Shown here: in pieces, positions 55,640-64,000 of the stretch | How the letters are laid out: each line of letters starts with the position of its first letter | How positions within the stretch are numbered: the first letter of the stretch is position 1 | DNA from: Latilactobacillus fragifolii | GTDB taxonomy: Bacteria > Bacillota > Bacilli > Lactobacillales > Lactobacillaceae | DNA: 64,000 nucleotides | Assembly: GCF_905332535.1 (NCBI RefSeq) | Contig: NZ_CAJOCF010000004.1 | Span: 1 to 64,000, forward strand | Reading direction: 5' to 3' | The notes under the pieces: model-generated | Database searches by the model: none | Told to the model about the DNA's origin: nothing | Seen by the model: only the letters and a program-made list of their open reading frames with translations | Translations under genes and position numbers: made by a program

Positions 55640-55765
55640 AGAGTGTGACATCAGCCGAGTATCTCCTGAGGATTAACACAGAATGGCGAAGGATTGCGCA
55701 GCAATCGTTTGACATGCAGGGTTAGCCGGAAGGAGATGGCTATTGGAACACGTTTAGAGTGTGCT
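55640..55765. repeat. Imperfect palindromic intergenic element
   Basis: Between the rpmA terminator and the orphan promoter lies a region that can fold end to end. Outer GTGT/ACAC arms are followed by AGCC/GGCT, ATCTCCT/AGGAGAT and GGATTAAC/GTTAGCC. A short inner hairpin has the perfect stem GATTGC/GCAATC. The octamer AGAGTGTG occurs near both ends. It could be a miniature repeat element or a structured RNA. There is no credible coding frame. Confidence 0.4.
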
Positions 55766-55802
55766 GTAAATCGGGTGTCATAATCCGATTGTTTAATGGC
55801 AC

Positions 55803-55830
55803 AAAAAAACACCCACATACAGTGGGTGTT
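55803..55830 (-). terminator. Terminator of rplU-prp-rpmA
   Basis: AACACCCAC pairs with GTGGGTGTT with a short loop, followed by seven T on the minus strand, eight bases past rpmA. Confidence 0.92.
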
Positions 55831-55837
55831 AGAAAAA

Positions 55838-56125
55838 TTATTTAGCTTCTGTAGCGTATACAGAAACCTTTTTCTTGTTTTTACCAAGGCGTTCGAAACG
55901 AACGACACCTTCGATAAGAGCAAATAATGTGTCATCGCCACCGCGACCAACATTTGCACCTGGATGAATCTTTGTACCGCGTTGACGGTAAAGAATTGAA
56001 CCAGCTGTTACAGTTTGGCCATCAGCACGTTTAGAACCTAAACGACGACCTGCAGAGTTACGGCCGTTAGTTGTTGAACCGCCACCCTTATGGTGAGAGA
56101 AGAATTGTAAATTCATTTGTAACAT
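55838..56125 (-). CDS. rpmA: Large ribosomal subunit protein bL27, with cleaved N-terminal extension
   Basis: A 95-residue L27 precursor. The N terminus MLQMNLQFF fits the Firmicutes extension that is removed by the Prp protease before [15 protein letters not shown], exposing the tail that reaches the peptidyl transferase centre. The protease gene prp lies just upstream in the same unit. The rest ([30 protein letters not shown]) is typical. The ATG at 56125 follows AGGAGG. Confidence 0.96.
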   Translation of the reverse strand: MLQMNLQFFSHHKGGGSTTNGRNSAGRRLGSKRADGQTVTAGSILYRQRGTKIHPGANVGRGGDDTLFALIEGVVRFERLGKNKKKVSVYATEAK

Positions 56126-56153
56126 CTAAATGCACCTCCTGTTTATTAACTGT

Positions 56154-56495
56154 CTATTTACGTTTTGTTTGTACTTGAATGTACTGCCCGTACTGTTGCG
56201 TAATATCTTCGAGCGTCAACCGCAAATTCTGTAAGAGAATCTGAGCTGTCGCCAAAGCTTGGCCCGAAACCGTTACCGGAATCTGACAAGTTAACAAACC
56301 ACCATTCAGGTTATCTGCTTCGACCTCTGGTTCAAAACCAGCAAGCTTTTGCAAACTGTTGATTGTCCCGATTGAGACAGCAGAAACAGCTGCACAGACG
56401 ATATCGCTCCCGTAAGGACCCGAGTCAGCATGACCCGTAATTTGAAAAGAAATAATTTGCGAATCGGCATTGACCATAAAGTCAGCTTGAATCAT
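56154..56495 (-). CDS. prp: L27-processing cysteine protease Prp
   Basis: A 113-residue Prp (YsxB) family protease. The catalytic pair is visible as His 22 (QITGHADSGPYGSDIVCAAVS) and Cys 34. It removes the N-terminal extension of L27, an essential step in Staphylococcus aureus. Its place between rplU and rpmA is conserved in Firmicutes whose L27 carries the extension, and the L27 here does. Confidence 0.94.
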   Translation of the reverse strand: MIQADFMVNADSQIISFQITGHADSGPYGSDIVCAAVSAVSIGTINSLQKLAGFEPEVEADNLNGGLLTCQIPVTVSGQALATAQILLQNLRLTLEDITQQYGQYIQVQTKRK

Positions 56496-56509
56496 CTTAT
56501 TTCCCTCAA

Positions 56510-56818
56510 TTAGGCGTTGATAGCGTCGATCATCACTTTAGTATATGGTTGACGATGACCTTTCTTTTGATGACTGTGTTTCTTAGGTTTGTATTTGAAA
56601 GTAACAACTTTCTTTTCGCGCCCTTGTTTTTCAACAGTCCCCTCAACAGTAACACCATCAATGTTTGGTGTCCCAACCTTAGTTGTTTCACCACCAACTA
56701 AAATAACTTGATCAAAAGTTACTTTTTCGCCAGCTTCTGCGGCTAACTTTTCAACGTAGATTGCTTGACCAGCTTCTACCTTATATTGTTTGCCACCTGT
56801 TTTGATAATTGCGTACAT
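56510..56818 (-). CDS. rplU: Large ribosomal subunit protein bL21
   Basis: A 102-residue L21 beginning [20 protein letters not shown] and ending in the basic [20 protein letters not shown] region. The ATG at 56818, 6-7 bases from AGGAGG, is correct; the frame is open further upstream but that part is leader. First gene of rplU-prp-rpmA. Confidence 0.97.
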   Translation of the reverse strand: MYAIIKTGGKQYKVEAGQAIYVEKLAAEAGEKVTFDQVILVGGETTKVGTPNIDGVTVEGTVEKQGREKKVVTFKYKPKKHSHQKKGHRQPYTKVMIDAINA

Positions 56819-56834
56819 ATGTGCACCTCCTATT

Positions 56835-56922
56835 TTTCTTAGACTCGCCAACTAAGGTGACTAATCATAGTACTTAATGCCTTAGTATGTGCGGTTGCAG
56901 CTGTGGAGCTCACAATTACAAC
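56835..56922 (-). promoter_or_regulatory. Probable L21 leader RNA
   Basis: A ~90-base 5' leader with the hairpin ACTAAGG...CCTTAGT and a short GTGAGCTCCAC-type element before it. Firmicutes rplU genes carry an autoregulatory L21 leader at this place. Assignment is by position and structure only. Confidence 0.55.
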
Positions 56923-56928
56923 GTTCAT

Positions 56929-56957
56929 ATTATATCGAATATCACAAGGCGAGTCAA
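56929..56957 (-). promoter_or_regulatory. Strong promoter of rplU-prp-rpmA
   Basis: TTGACT (56952-56957) and a perfect TATAAT (56929-56934) on the minus strand are exactly 17 bp apart, starting 8 bases past the TetR gene stop. Confidence 0.88.
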
Positions 56958-56964
56958 TGTTTTA

Positions 56965-57576
56965 TTATGCTTCGACAAAAAATTGTGCCACATCAAACGT
57001 CATATTCGGAGTTTGTACCAGTTGGTATAACATCTTAGCCATGTAGCGTGGGGAATACACCAGCCCGTCGTTGACCCACTTAAAGACCAACGCTAAACTT
57101 GCCCCTGCTAAATAATCAACCGTAATACTCATCTCAATTTGATCAGCTTGAGAAGTCTGCTTGTAGCGCTTAGCCACATAATCCTGCATTAATTGACGCA
57201 TTGATTCAGTCAGTTGTGATTGAAAGTGGAGTGTTGCCTCATTTTTATAGAACACTTTAAAAGCCGCTCGTTGTTGTTCAACATATTCAAAAAGTGCCTG
57301 TAAACTGACCTGACGGTATGTCCGGTCGACCACTACAGTCACTCGCTGATAAAAATCGGCCACCAGATCAGCCACCGCGGTTCGAATGAAGTCCGCTTTA
57401 TCTTCGTAATGCAGATAAAAGGTCCCGCGAGTAATTGCCGCTTGTTTGGTGATTGCTTGAATCGAAATCCCCTTTGGTGTACTGTCTTTCAGCAAGATAA
57501 TGAGGGCTTGACGTAGTTGTTGCTTTGTTCGTTGAACACGTGGATCTTGTGCTCGCAAATCCGTCTCACGAACCAT
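56965..57576 (-). CDS. TetR/AcrR family transcriptional regulator
   Basis: A 203-residue regulator. The N-terminal HTH is in GISIQAITKQAAITRGTFYLHYEDKADFI. The C-terminal ligand domain resembles the TetR_C region of DhaS/Dha-type lactobacillus regulators. The target is unknown; no efflux gene sits next to it. The ATG at 57576 follows GGGGG. Between it and 57823 is about 245 bases containing only the promoter of the next plus-strand gene. Confidence 0.88.
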   Translation of the reverse strand: MVRETDLRAQDPRVQRTKQQLRQALIILLKDSTPKGISIQAITKQAAITRGTFYLHYEDKADFIRTAVADLVADFYQRVTVVVDRTYRQVSLQALFEYVEQQRAAFKVFYKNEATLHFQSQLTESMRQLMQDYVAKRYKQTSQADQIEMSITVDYLAGASLALVFKWVNDGLVYSPRYMAKMLYQLVQTPNMTFDVAQFFVEA

Positions 57577-57762
57577 CTGATAGTTCCCCCAATCCTTTAG
57601 TTAAATTCACCTGTCAATAGTATAGCCGCTCAGTGAAAAAGCTGTCCATTAATCGGCTTGATAGCGGCTCTTGATCAGTTGAATAAGGTCTAGTGTACAC
57701 CGTAAATTTGAAGATTCTGTTAACGAATCCACAAAAAGTAAAACTTCTCCCGATAAATTTAA

Positions 57763-57791
57763 TTGTTGTTCGTCTGCTGTTATAGTAAAAT
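57763..57791 (+). promoter_or_regulatory. Promoter for the 57835-58071 gene
   Basis: TTGTTG (57763-57768) and TAAAAT (57786-57791) are 17 bp apart. Confidence 0.55.
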
Positions 57792-57834
57792 AAGCGTAGT
57801 ATTTCAAATCGGATAGTGTTAGGTGGTCGTCATT

Positions 57835-58071
57835 TTGATTTCTGCATTCTTCATTATTTTCATTTCAATCGTTTTATTTTCCGTCATTGCGAGTCAATTG
57901 ACTTTCAAAATTGGTTTAATCACAAACTGCGTGCTCTTTATCATTTTAGTTGGTGTCGATGCGTATTTATTCAGTTGGAGTAGTGGTTCTCACTGGGTAT
58001 ACGTCATTGTCAGCTTACTCGGATTAGTTGCCAGCGAATTATTATTAGCTGAACTACCCCATCTTGAATAA
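57835..58071 (+). CDS. Small membrane protein, unknown
   Basis: A 78-residue protein with about three hydrophobic segments separated by very short loops, ending in an acidic LAELPHLE tail. I do not recognise it. A TTG start at 57835 is suggested, 8 bases from AGGTGG; a GTG at 57823 (82 residues) overlaps that site. It has a promoter and a terminator and stands alone, divergent from the TetR gene with about 250 bases between, which would allow control by that regulator. Confidence 0.6.
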   Translation: MISAFFIIFISIVLFSVIASQLTFKIGLITNCVLFIILVGVDAYLFSWSSGSHWVYVIVSLLGLVASELLLAELPHLE

Positions 58072-58085
58072 TTAGGTTAACATTA

Positions 58086-58128
58086 AAGAAGCGGTCCAAC
58101 TCGTTAATGAGTTGAGCCGCTTTTTTTA
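58086..58128 (+). terminator. Terminator of 57835-58071 (possibly bidirectional)
   Basis: AAGCGGTCCAACTC faces GAGTTGAGCCGCTT around six bases, followed by seven T. The minus-strand side ends TTCTTT, so it may also end the lactate-oxidase transcript. Confidence 0.85.
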
Positions 58129-58160
58129 ATGCCCCTGCCAAGGACTTTCAGTATACCATA

Positions 58161-59249
58161 TTAATCGAGCAAGGTTGTTTCCTTCACTTCATCGATTGTC
58201 TTGGTACCAGCCAACTGCATCGTAATCGATAATTCATGGTTTAAGTGTTCAAAAACAGATTGAACCCCTTGGGCACCTCCAAGATTTAAACCATAAATAA
58301 TTGGGCGTCCAATGGCCACTAAATCCGCTCCACTTGCGAGGGCTTTAAAGACATGTTCCCCACGACGAATCCCACTATCAAAAACGACAGGCACCCGTTT
58401 TGCGACCTGTTGGGCAATTAAAGGTAGCACTTCAAACGAAGCCGGTCCACCATCTAATTGACGACCACCATGATTTGAAACCCAGATACCATCCGCGCCA
58501 GCTTGAATTGCAATTTCAGCGTCGACTGGCGATTGAATTCCTTTAACAAAAACTGGTAAATTAGTAATTTTCTTAATCTTTTGAATATCTTCTGGTACTA
58601 ACCCTTGTTTAGCGGCAGCATAAATTTCTGAGATACCCTTTCCGGCACCGTCAGAGTTGCTATAAGCTGCTAAATTAGGCATTGGTAATGGGAATTGGAA
58701 TTGCGTTTCAATATCCGCTTCACGATAGCCGCCCAACGTTGAATCAACCGTTAGAATGATGGCCTTCACGCCTGCTTTAACGGCTTTTTTTAGTAAGAAT
58801 TCATTGAACTGGTCATCTTTACTCATATACAATTGGAAAAATTGGGGTGCCCCAGGTGCAGCTGCAGCTGCATCTTCCACTAATGTATTGGCATAGGTGC
58901 TAATTGAAAAAATGGACCCAGCTGCAGCAACCCCTTTCGCAGTATCAACTTCCCCTTTTTCATGCGCTAACCCTTGGGCTGCTGAGGGGGCTTGAATAAT
59001 CGGCGTCTTCAAATCAATATCCCATAATTTGGTGTGTAAATCAGCATGATCAATGCCCTTTAAAACGCGCGGCATAATTTTTTTAGTATTGAAAGCACTG
59101 GTATTGGCAGCCATTGTCCATTCGTCTTCTGCACCGCCCCGGATATAACCAAAAGCCCCAGCTTCCATGCGTTCTTTCACACGTCCTTCTAACGATGCTA
59201 AGTTTAAAATATCGATTGGTGTTTCTGCTTCACTAGTATGATATACCAT
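58161..59249 (-). CDS. lox: L-lactate oxidase-like FMN alpha-hydroxy-acid oxidase
   Basis: A 362-residue FMN enzyme closely resembling lactate oxidase of Aerococcus: FGYIRGGAEDEWT near the N terminus, IIQAPSAAQGLAHEKGE, QFFQLYMSKDDQ, IILTVDSTLGGYREAD, the catalytic His in GIWVSNHGGRQLDGGPASFE, and VVFDSGIRRGEHVFKALASGAD. It would oxidise L-lactate with O2 to pyruvate and H2O2. Other 2-hydroxy acids are possible. The ATG at 59249 follows AAGGA. It has its own promoter and lies downstream of glpF. Confidence 0.88.
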   Translation of the reverse strand: MVYHTSEAETPIDILNLASLEGRVKERMEAGAFGYIRGGAEDEWTMAANTSAFNTKKIMPRVLKGIDHADLHTKLWDIDLKTPIIQAPSAAQGLAHEKGEVDTAKGVAAAGSIFSISTYANTLVEDAAAAAPGAPQFFQLYMSKDDQFNEFLLKKAVKAGVKAIILTVDSTLGGYREADIETQFQFPLPMPNLAAYSNSDGAGKGISEIYAAAKQGLVPEDIQKIKKITNLPVFVKGIQSPVDAEIAIQAGADGIWVSNHGGRQLDGGPASFEVLPLIAQQVAKRVPVVFDSGIRRGEHVFKALASGADLVAIGRPIIYGLNLGGAQGVQSVFEHLNHELSITMQLAGTKTIDEVKETTLLD

Positions 59250-59283
59250 TGTCAATTCCTTCTTTCAATAATTTAATACCTCT

Positions 59284-59312
59284 ATCATAGTTCCCTTATT
59301 AAAAGTAAGCAA
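59284..59312 (-). promoter_or_regulatory. Promoter of the lactate-oxidase-like gene
   Basis: TTGCTT (59307-59312) and TATGAT (59284-59289) on the minus strand are 17 bp apart. Confidence 0.65.
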
Positions 59313-59329
59313 GCATTAATACTCGCTTT

Positions 59330-59455
59330 TTATATGGACCCCGCAATCCAATCGCTCAATGGTGTCCAGCTGGCTAACTGCGCCTGTTGAATTTGACCTA
59401 TACTAACGACTTTTTTAATATGTTTATGCCAATAAACATGGAAGCGCGTAAAATG
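59330..59455 (-). pseudogene. Possible C-terminal gene remnant
   Basis: The minus strand stays open for about 41 codons with protein-like composition (including HKHIKKVVSIGQIQQAQLAS, then WTPLSDWIAGSI before TAA) and has no start codon or ribosome site. It may be the tail of a deleted gene between glpF and lox. It could also be chance. No family is recognised. Confidence 0.3.
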
Positions 59456-59458
59456 CGT

Positions 59459-59494
59459 AAAAAAAACGATTAACTAATTAGGTTAATCGTTTTT
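59459..59494 (-). terminator. Terminator of glpK-glpO-glpF
   Basis: AAACGATTAAC pairs with GTTAATCGTTT around a short loop, followed by eight T on the minus strand, ten bases past glpF. Confidence 0.9.
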
Positions 59495-59503
59495 CCTTCA
59501 TCG

Positions 59504-60223
59504 CTATGGTAATACAACAAAGAGTAGTGCTCCTAAAATTCCCCCGATAATTGGCCCAACAACTGGAATCCAGCTGTATGACCAATCTGAATCGCCTTTA
59601 TTGGCAATTGGTAAGACTGCATGCGCAATGCGTGGACCTAAGTCCCGAGCCGGGTTGATTGCATACCCAGTAGTTCCACCTAGTGATAGACCGATTGCCG
59701 TAATAATGGCCCCGACAACTAATGGATTCAAACCGGCTGTTAATGTACCACGTGTTAATGCCAATAAGGCAAAAATTAAGACAAATGTTCCAATCAATTC
59801 ACTCATTAAGTTGGCAAAAGGACTACGGATAGCAGGACCGGTTGCAAAGGTTCCTAAAATAGCAGCCTGGTCTTTAGTTGCTTGCCAATGTGGATAGTAT
59901 TGAATCCAAACGACAACCGCCCCTAGGAACGCCCCAATCATTTGAGCGACGATAAATGGGACAACCGCTGCCCAAGGTGTTTTGCCAATCATCGCAAAGG
60001 CAATCGTTACCGCTGGATTTAAGTGGGCGGGGCCCATAAAAGCTGAGGTATATACCCCCAAAGTAACTGCAAATCCCCAGCCAAGTGTGATGGCAATCCA
60101 ACCAGCACCATTGGCTTTTGTTTTCGCTAAGCTAACGCCTGCTACAACGCCATCCCCTAAAAGAACAAGGATAAACGTCCCAACCAGTTCGCCAAGCGCC
60201 TGCACCATTATTGAATGTTCCAT
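59504..60223 (-). CDS. glpF: Glycerol facilitator (aquaglyceroporin)
   Basis: A 239-residue MIP family channel with six membrane segments. The two pore motifs are HLNPAVTIAFA (NPA) and YAINPARDLGPR (NPA followed by the Arg/Asp pair of glycerol-type pores). It lets glycerol enter for phosphorylation by GlpK. It is third in glpK-glpO-glpF, 23 bases after glpO, with a GGAGG ribosome site. Confidence 0.95.
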   Translation of the reverse strand: MEHSIMVQALGELVGTFILVLLGDGVVAGVSLAKTKANGAGWIAITLGWGFAVTLGVYTSAFMGPAHLNPAVTIAFAMIGKTPWAAVVPFIVAQMIGAFLGAVVVWIQYYPHWQATKDQAAILGTFATGPAIRSPFANLMSELIGTFVLIFALLALTRGTLTAGLNPLVVGAIITAIGLSLGGTTGYAINPARDLGPRIAHAVLPIANKGDSDWSYSWIPVVGPIIGGILGALLFVVLP

Positions 60224-60246
60224 TAGCTTTCCTCCAAAATTAAGTC

Positions 60247-62073
60247 CTATTTAAGATAGTCTAATTGTGCTTCAGCGATTGCCGCGTCTAATAATTCGGT
60301 TTGACGTGCTTTTTCAGCGTCATCCCAGTTCAATAAACGCGCCATTTCATCAACGATTGGTTGTTTGATAGCTGCTAATTGATCATTGTGGAATAAGATG
60401 AAGTTTGTCCGTCTTAAGAGATAATCAACTGGTGTTAATGTCATTTCTTCGTTAACTGAGTATCTTAAGCTGATTGTTTCTTTCAAGTTCAAACCTTCTG
60501 CAGCGCCCTGATCAGCATACGAAACCACACGACTGACATTTGAACCAAAGCGGTTTGCTAAATCAAGCGCATCTTCTTCATCAATTCCCTTATTCATCGC
60601 AACTTTAGCATAGAACTTAAGTGTGTCATCAACGTTGTTTGGATCGAAATGACCACCTGAAACTTGTAATTTCTTAGAATCGATTTCACGCGTTGCTTGG
60701 TTGAAGTCTTTCTTTAAGATATCACGGATTAATTCAAGCGCACCGGCTGCCATCTTACGGTAGTCAGTAATCTTACCACCTGATAAAGTAATCAAGCCAT
60801 TTTCAGCCACTTTCAAATCACTACCACGCGAAACTTGGGATGGGTTAATCGTTTCTTCAGCATGCGCTGTTCTTAATTGACTGATTGCTTTTTCAACATC
60901 TGAACGAGTAGCTGACTTGTTTTCGTAATCATCAACAGTCTTGATTAAGTTGTTGAATGATTCTTCTGAAACCTTACCACTATTAGCCCCACCACCATTA
61001 TAGTCGGAGCTTCCGTTATTAGAGATTAGTGGCCGTAAGCCTGCCCAGCTAGCTTCGATGTCGCTTAAAGCGATATTAACGCTCGGATAACGATTATTGA
61101 TTGCTTTTAAAAGGTAATCAACGTCCGCTTGTTCAACACGTGGGTGTTTGAAATCACCGGTATAATCCGTATCCGTCGTTCCGAAGTATGTCTTGCCTTC
61201 ACGTGGGACAACGAAAATCATCCGCCCATCATGTAAGCCTGAATCAAAGTAAGTTGGTTGTGGCACTGATAAACGACTGCTATCAACAACTAAGTGAATT
61301 CCTTTAGTTGGCCGAAGTGTTTCTTGTGCTTTGACTTCCGTATTCAAAGCATTCACTTTATCCACCCAAGGTCCAGCCGTATTAATCACTAATTTGGCAT
61401 GAATAGCAAACGTTTCATCCGTTAGTTCATCATGTGCTTTCAAACCATTTACGCGGCCGTTTGCATCATAAGTCATCCCCACTGCTTTAACGTGACTGGC
61501 AATTAATGCGCCTAATTCATCAGCTTCTTTGATATTTTCGATAACTAACCGTGCATCGTTGTTGACGAAATCTAAGTAAACCCCAGCCCCCATCAGGCGA
61601 TCTGCTTTCAAGCCAGGTTCGCGTTGGAGGACTTCTTTCCGGTCAATTGTGTAATTTGCATATTGTGTCCCCGTTACGCCGGCCAATTTATCGTATAAGT
61701 CCATGGCAATCTTAACACTAAACATATCATAGGTTGCTTCAGGTTCATCGTAGATTGGCAAGAGCATTGGCGTTGGCCGTGGGATGTGCGGAGCGATTCC
61801 TTGGACAACGGCCCGTTCACTAACAGTATCTGCCACAACCCCAACGTCAAAAGTCTTCAAATAACGGATGCCACCATGAACTAACTTCGTTGATCGGGAT
61901 GAAGTCCCTTCGGCAAAATCTTGCATTTCAATCAAACCGGTTTTGATACCTGATGCAGCTGCTTGAATGGCAACCCCCGCACCAGTAATCCCACCACCGA
62001 TTACTAATAAATCAAGTTGTTCGTTCTTTAAATTATTAATGATTTGTTGACGTCCTTCTAATGAAAATGTCAT
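60247..62073 (-). CDS. glpO: Alpha-glycerophosphate oxidase (FAD)
   Basis: A 608-residue FAD enzyme. The N terminus has the dinucleotide fold DLLVIGGGITGAGVAIQAA and STKLVHGGIRYLKTFD. A ~50-residue insert around SSDYNGGGANSGKVSEESFN is typical of the GlpO oxidases of streptococci and enterococci and absent from GlpD dehydrogenases. It would turn glycerol-3-phosphate into dihydroxyacetone phosphate with O2, releasing H2O2. The ATG at 62073 is best spaced from GAGGAGG. Naming it glpD is the alternative. Confidence 0.9.
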   Translation of the reverse strand: MTFSLEGRQQIINNLKNEQLDLLVIGGGITGAGVAIQAAASGIKTGLIEMQDFAEGTSSRSTKLVHGGIRYLKTFDVGVVADTVSERAVVQGIAPHIPRPTPMLLPIYDEPEATYDMFSVKIAMDLYDKLAGVTGTQYANYTIDRKEVLQREPGLKADRLMGAGVYLDFVNNDARLVIENIKEADELGALIASHVKAVGMTYDANGRVNGLKAHDELTDETFAIHAKLVINTAGPWVDKVNALNTEVKAQETLRPTKGIHLVVDSSRLSVPQPTYFDSGLHDGRMIFVVPREGKTYFGTTDTDYTGDFKHPRVEQADVDYLLKAINNRYPSVNIALSDIEASWAGLRPLISNNGSSDYNGGGANSGKVSEESFNNLIKTVDDYENKSATRSDVEKAISQLRTAHAEETINPSQVSRGSDLKVAENGLITLSGGKITDYRKMAAGALELIRDILKKDFNQATREIDSKKLQVSGGHFDPNNVDDTLKFYAKVAMNKGIDEEDALDLANRFGSNVSRVVSYADQGAAEGLNLKETISLRYSVNEEMTLTPVDYLLRRTNFILFHNDQLAAIKQPIVDEMARLLNWDDAEKARQTELLDAAIAEAQLDYLK

Positions 62074-62084
62074 CATAATCCTCC

Positions 62085-63614
<1,530 letters not shown>

Positions 63615-63650
63615 TTAGCAACAATATTAAAAAAGCTTTCCTTAATGACT

Positions 63651-63679
63651 ATTATAGATTAACGATGTCCAAAAAGAAA
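63651..63679 (-). promoter_or_regulatory. Promoter of the glp operon
   Basis: TATAAT (63651-63656) on the minus strand with TTTCTT (63674-63679) at 17 bp. The weak -35 lies inside the cre site. Confidence 0.65.
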
Positions 63680-63688
63680 GCGTTTTTA
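63675..63688 (-). promoter_or_regulatory. cre site (CcpA) over the glp promoter
   Basis: On the minus strand TAAAAACGCTTTCT matches 12 of 14 positions of the CcpA consensus TGWAANCGNTNWCA. It overlaps the -35 element, which fits catabolite repression of glycerol use. Confidence 0.7.
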
Positions 63689-63748
63689 TAAAATTAAATC
63701 ACACACAATTCAACATTCTTGTTAATCTGGTTTTTATTGGCCATCAAA

Positions 63749-63822
63749 AATAAAAACGGCTTAATGTTTCCAGATTAGTAGGCTTTAAAGTCCTTCATCT
63801 GAATCATTAAGTCCGTTTTTAG
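63749..63822 (-). terminator. Terminator of the truncated right-edge gene
   Basis: AAAAACGGACTTAATG (minus strand, one bulge against its partner) closes a long stem with an inner CAGAT/ATCTG pairing, and the minus-strand side ends TTTTTATTTTT. It begins two bases past the stop codon of the partial gene. Confidence 0.7.
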
Positions 63823-63823
63823 C

Positions 63824-64000
63824 TTAAATCGTCGCAACTATTTTCGTATACAATTCACCGTTCATCTTGCTGAGCGAAACCTTTTCGTTCTTCTCGTTTG
63901 AAAATAGGACGATATAGATCCGGCCACCATGGCTAAAGCCATTTGATACACTCCATCCTGACAAATAACCACGATTAACAATCAAGGCTGGATCATTGTA
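63824..64000 (-). CDS. C-terminal end of an unidentified protein (partial)
   Basis: The minus strand is open from the window edge to TAA at 63824-63826, giving the last 58 residues (YNDPALIVNRGYLSGWSVSN, later GRIYIVLFSNEKNEKVSLSK, ending in ATI). Composition is protein-like and beta-rich, and a terminator follows directly, so it is very likely a real gene cut by the window edge. I cannot name a family from this fragment. Confidence 0.7.
   Translation of the reverse strand, partial: YNDPALIVNRGYLSGWSVSNGFSHGGRIYIVLFSNEKNEKVSLSKMNGELYTKIVATI

Noticed and set aside
55651-55959. 102-codon minus-strand frame overlapping rpmA
   Set aside because: It starts inside rpmA in another frame, crosses the rpmA terminator and the palindromic element, and has no ribosome site.

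Overview
The window looks like a stretch of core chromosome from a low-GC Gram-positive lactic acid bacterium, most likely Latilactobacillus (sakei/curvatus group). The genus is inferred from gene content, protein character and gene order; no database search was run. Nearly all genes lie on the minus strand. I see no rRNA, prophage, insertion sequence or CRISPR array. The only tRNA is a tRNA-Ser(CGA) at the left edge.

Layout: (1) 1-1621: tRNA-Ser and three small unrecognised genes. (2) 1696-5912: translation and secretion block ylxM-ffh-rpsP-khpA-rimM-trmD-rplS. (3) 6106-16204: a small membrane gene, a citrate fermentation cluster (citI divergent from citM-citP-citC-citD-citE-citF-citX-citG) and an alpha/beta hydrolase. 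This block separates ylxM-ffh from ftsY-smc-rnc, which are usually contiguous in related bacteria. The citrate transporter gene carries a one-base frameshift. (4) 16201-21848: rnc-smc-ftsY. (5) 21998-27792: oppABCDF oligopeptide importer. (6) 28041-33711: acpP, plsX, recG, fakA, asp23-like (lipid synthesis and fatty acid kinase). (7) 34017: rpmB, alone on the plus strand behind a structured leader. (8) 34623-46557: long run gmk-rpoZ-coaBC-priA-fmt-rsmB-prpC-pknB-rsgA-rpe-thiN. (9) 46629-49554: YdbC-like gene, a small LexA-box-controlled YolD-like gene, recN, argR. (10) 49634-55398: tlyA, ispA, xseB, xseA, folD, nusB, asp23-like, efp. (11) 55503-56957: a candidate small RNA, a palindromic intergenic element, and rpmA-prp-rplU with an L21-type leader. 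(12) 56965-63602: a TetR regulator, a small membrane protein, an L-lactate-oxidase-like enzyme, and glpK-glpO-glpF under a probable CcpA site. The last 177 bases hold the C-terminal end of an unidentified gene.

The genes fit a fermentative, peptide-scavenging bacterium. Opp imports peptides. FakA, PlsX and AcpP handle fatty acids. GlpF, GlpK and GlpO use glycerol. The neighbouring lactate oxidase and glycerophosphate oxidase are both expected to consume O2 and release H2O2. The citrate cluster could feed oxaloacetate to pyruvate through CitM, but its own transporter looks broken in this sequence.

The items most worth a second look are the frameshifted citrate transporter inside a 10 kb insertion in a conserved block, the orphan promoter-terminator unit (candidate sRNA) upstream of efp, the SOS-boxed YolD-like gene, and two unexplained large hairpins (34290-34348 and 55640-55765). 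I did not find a clearly novel multi-gene system.
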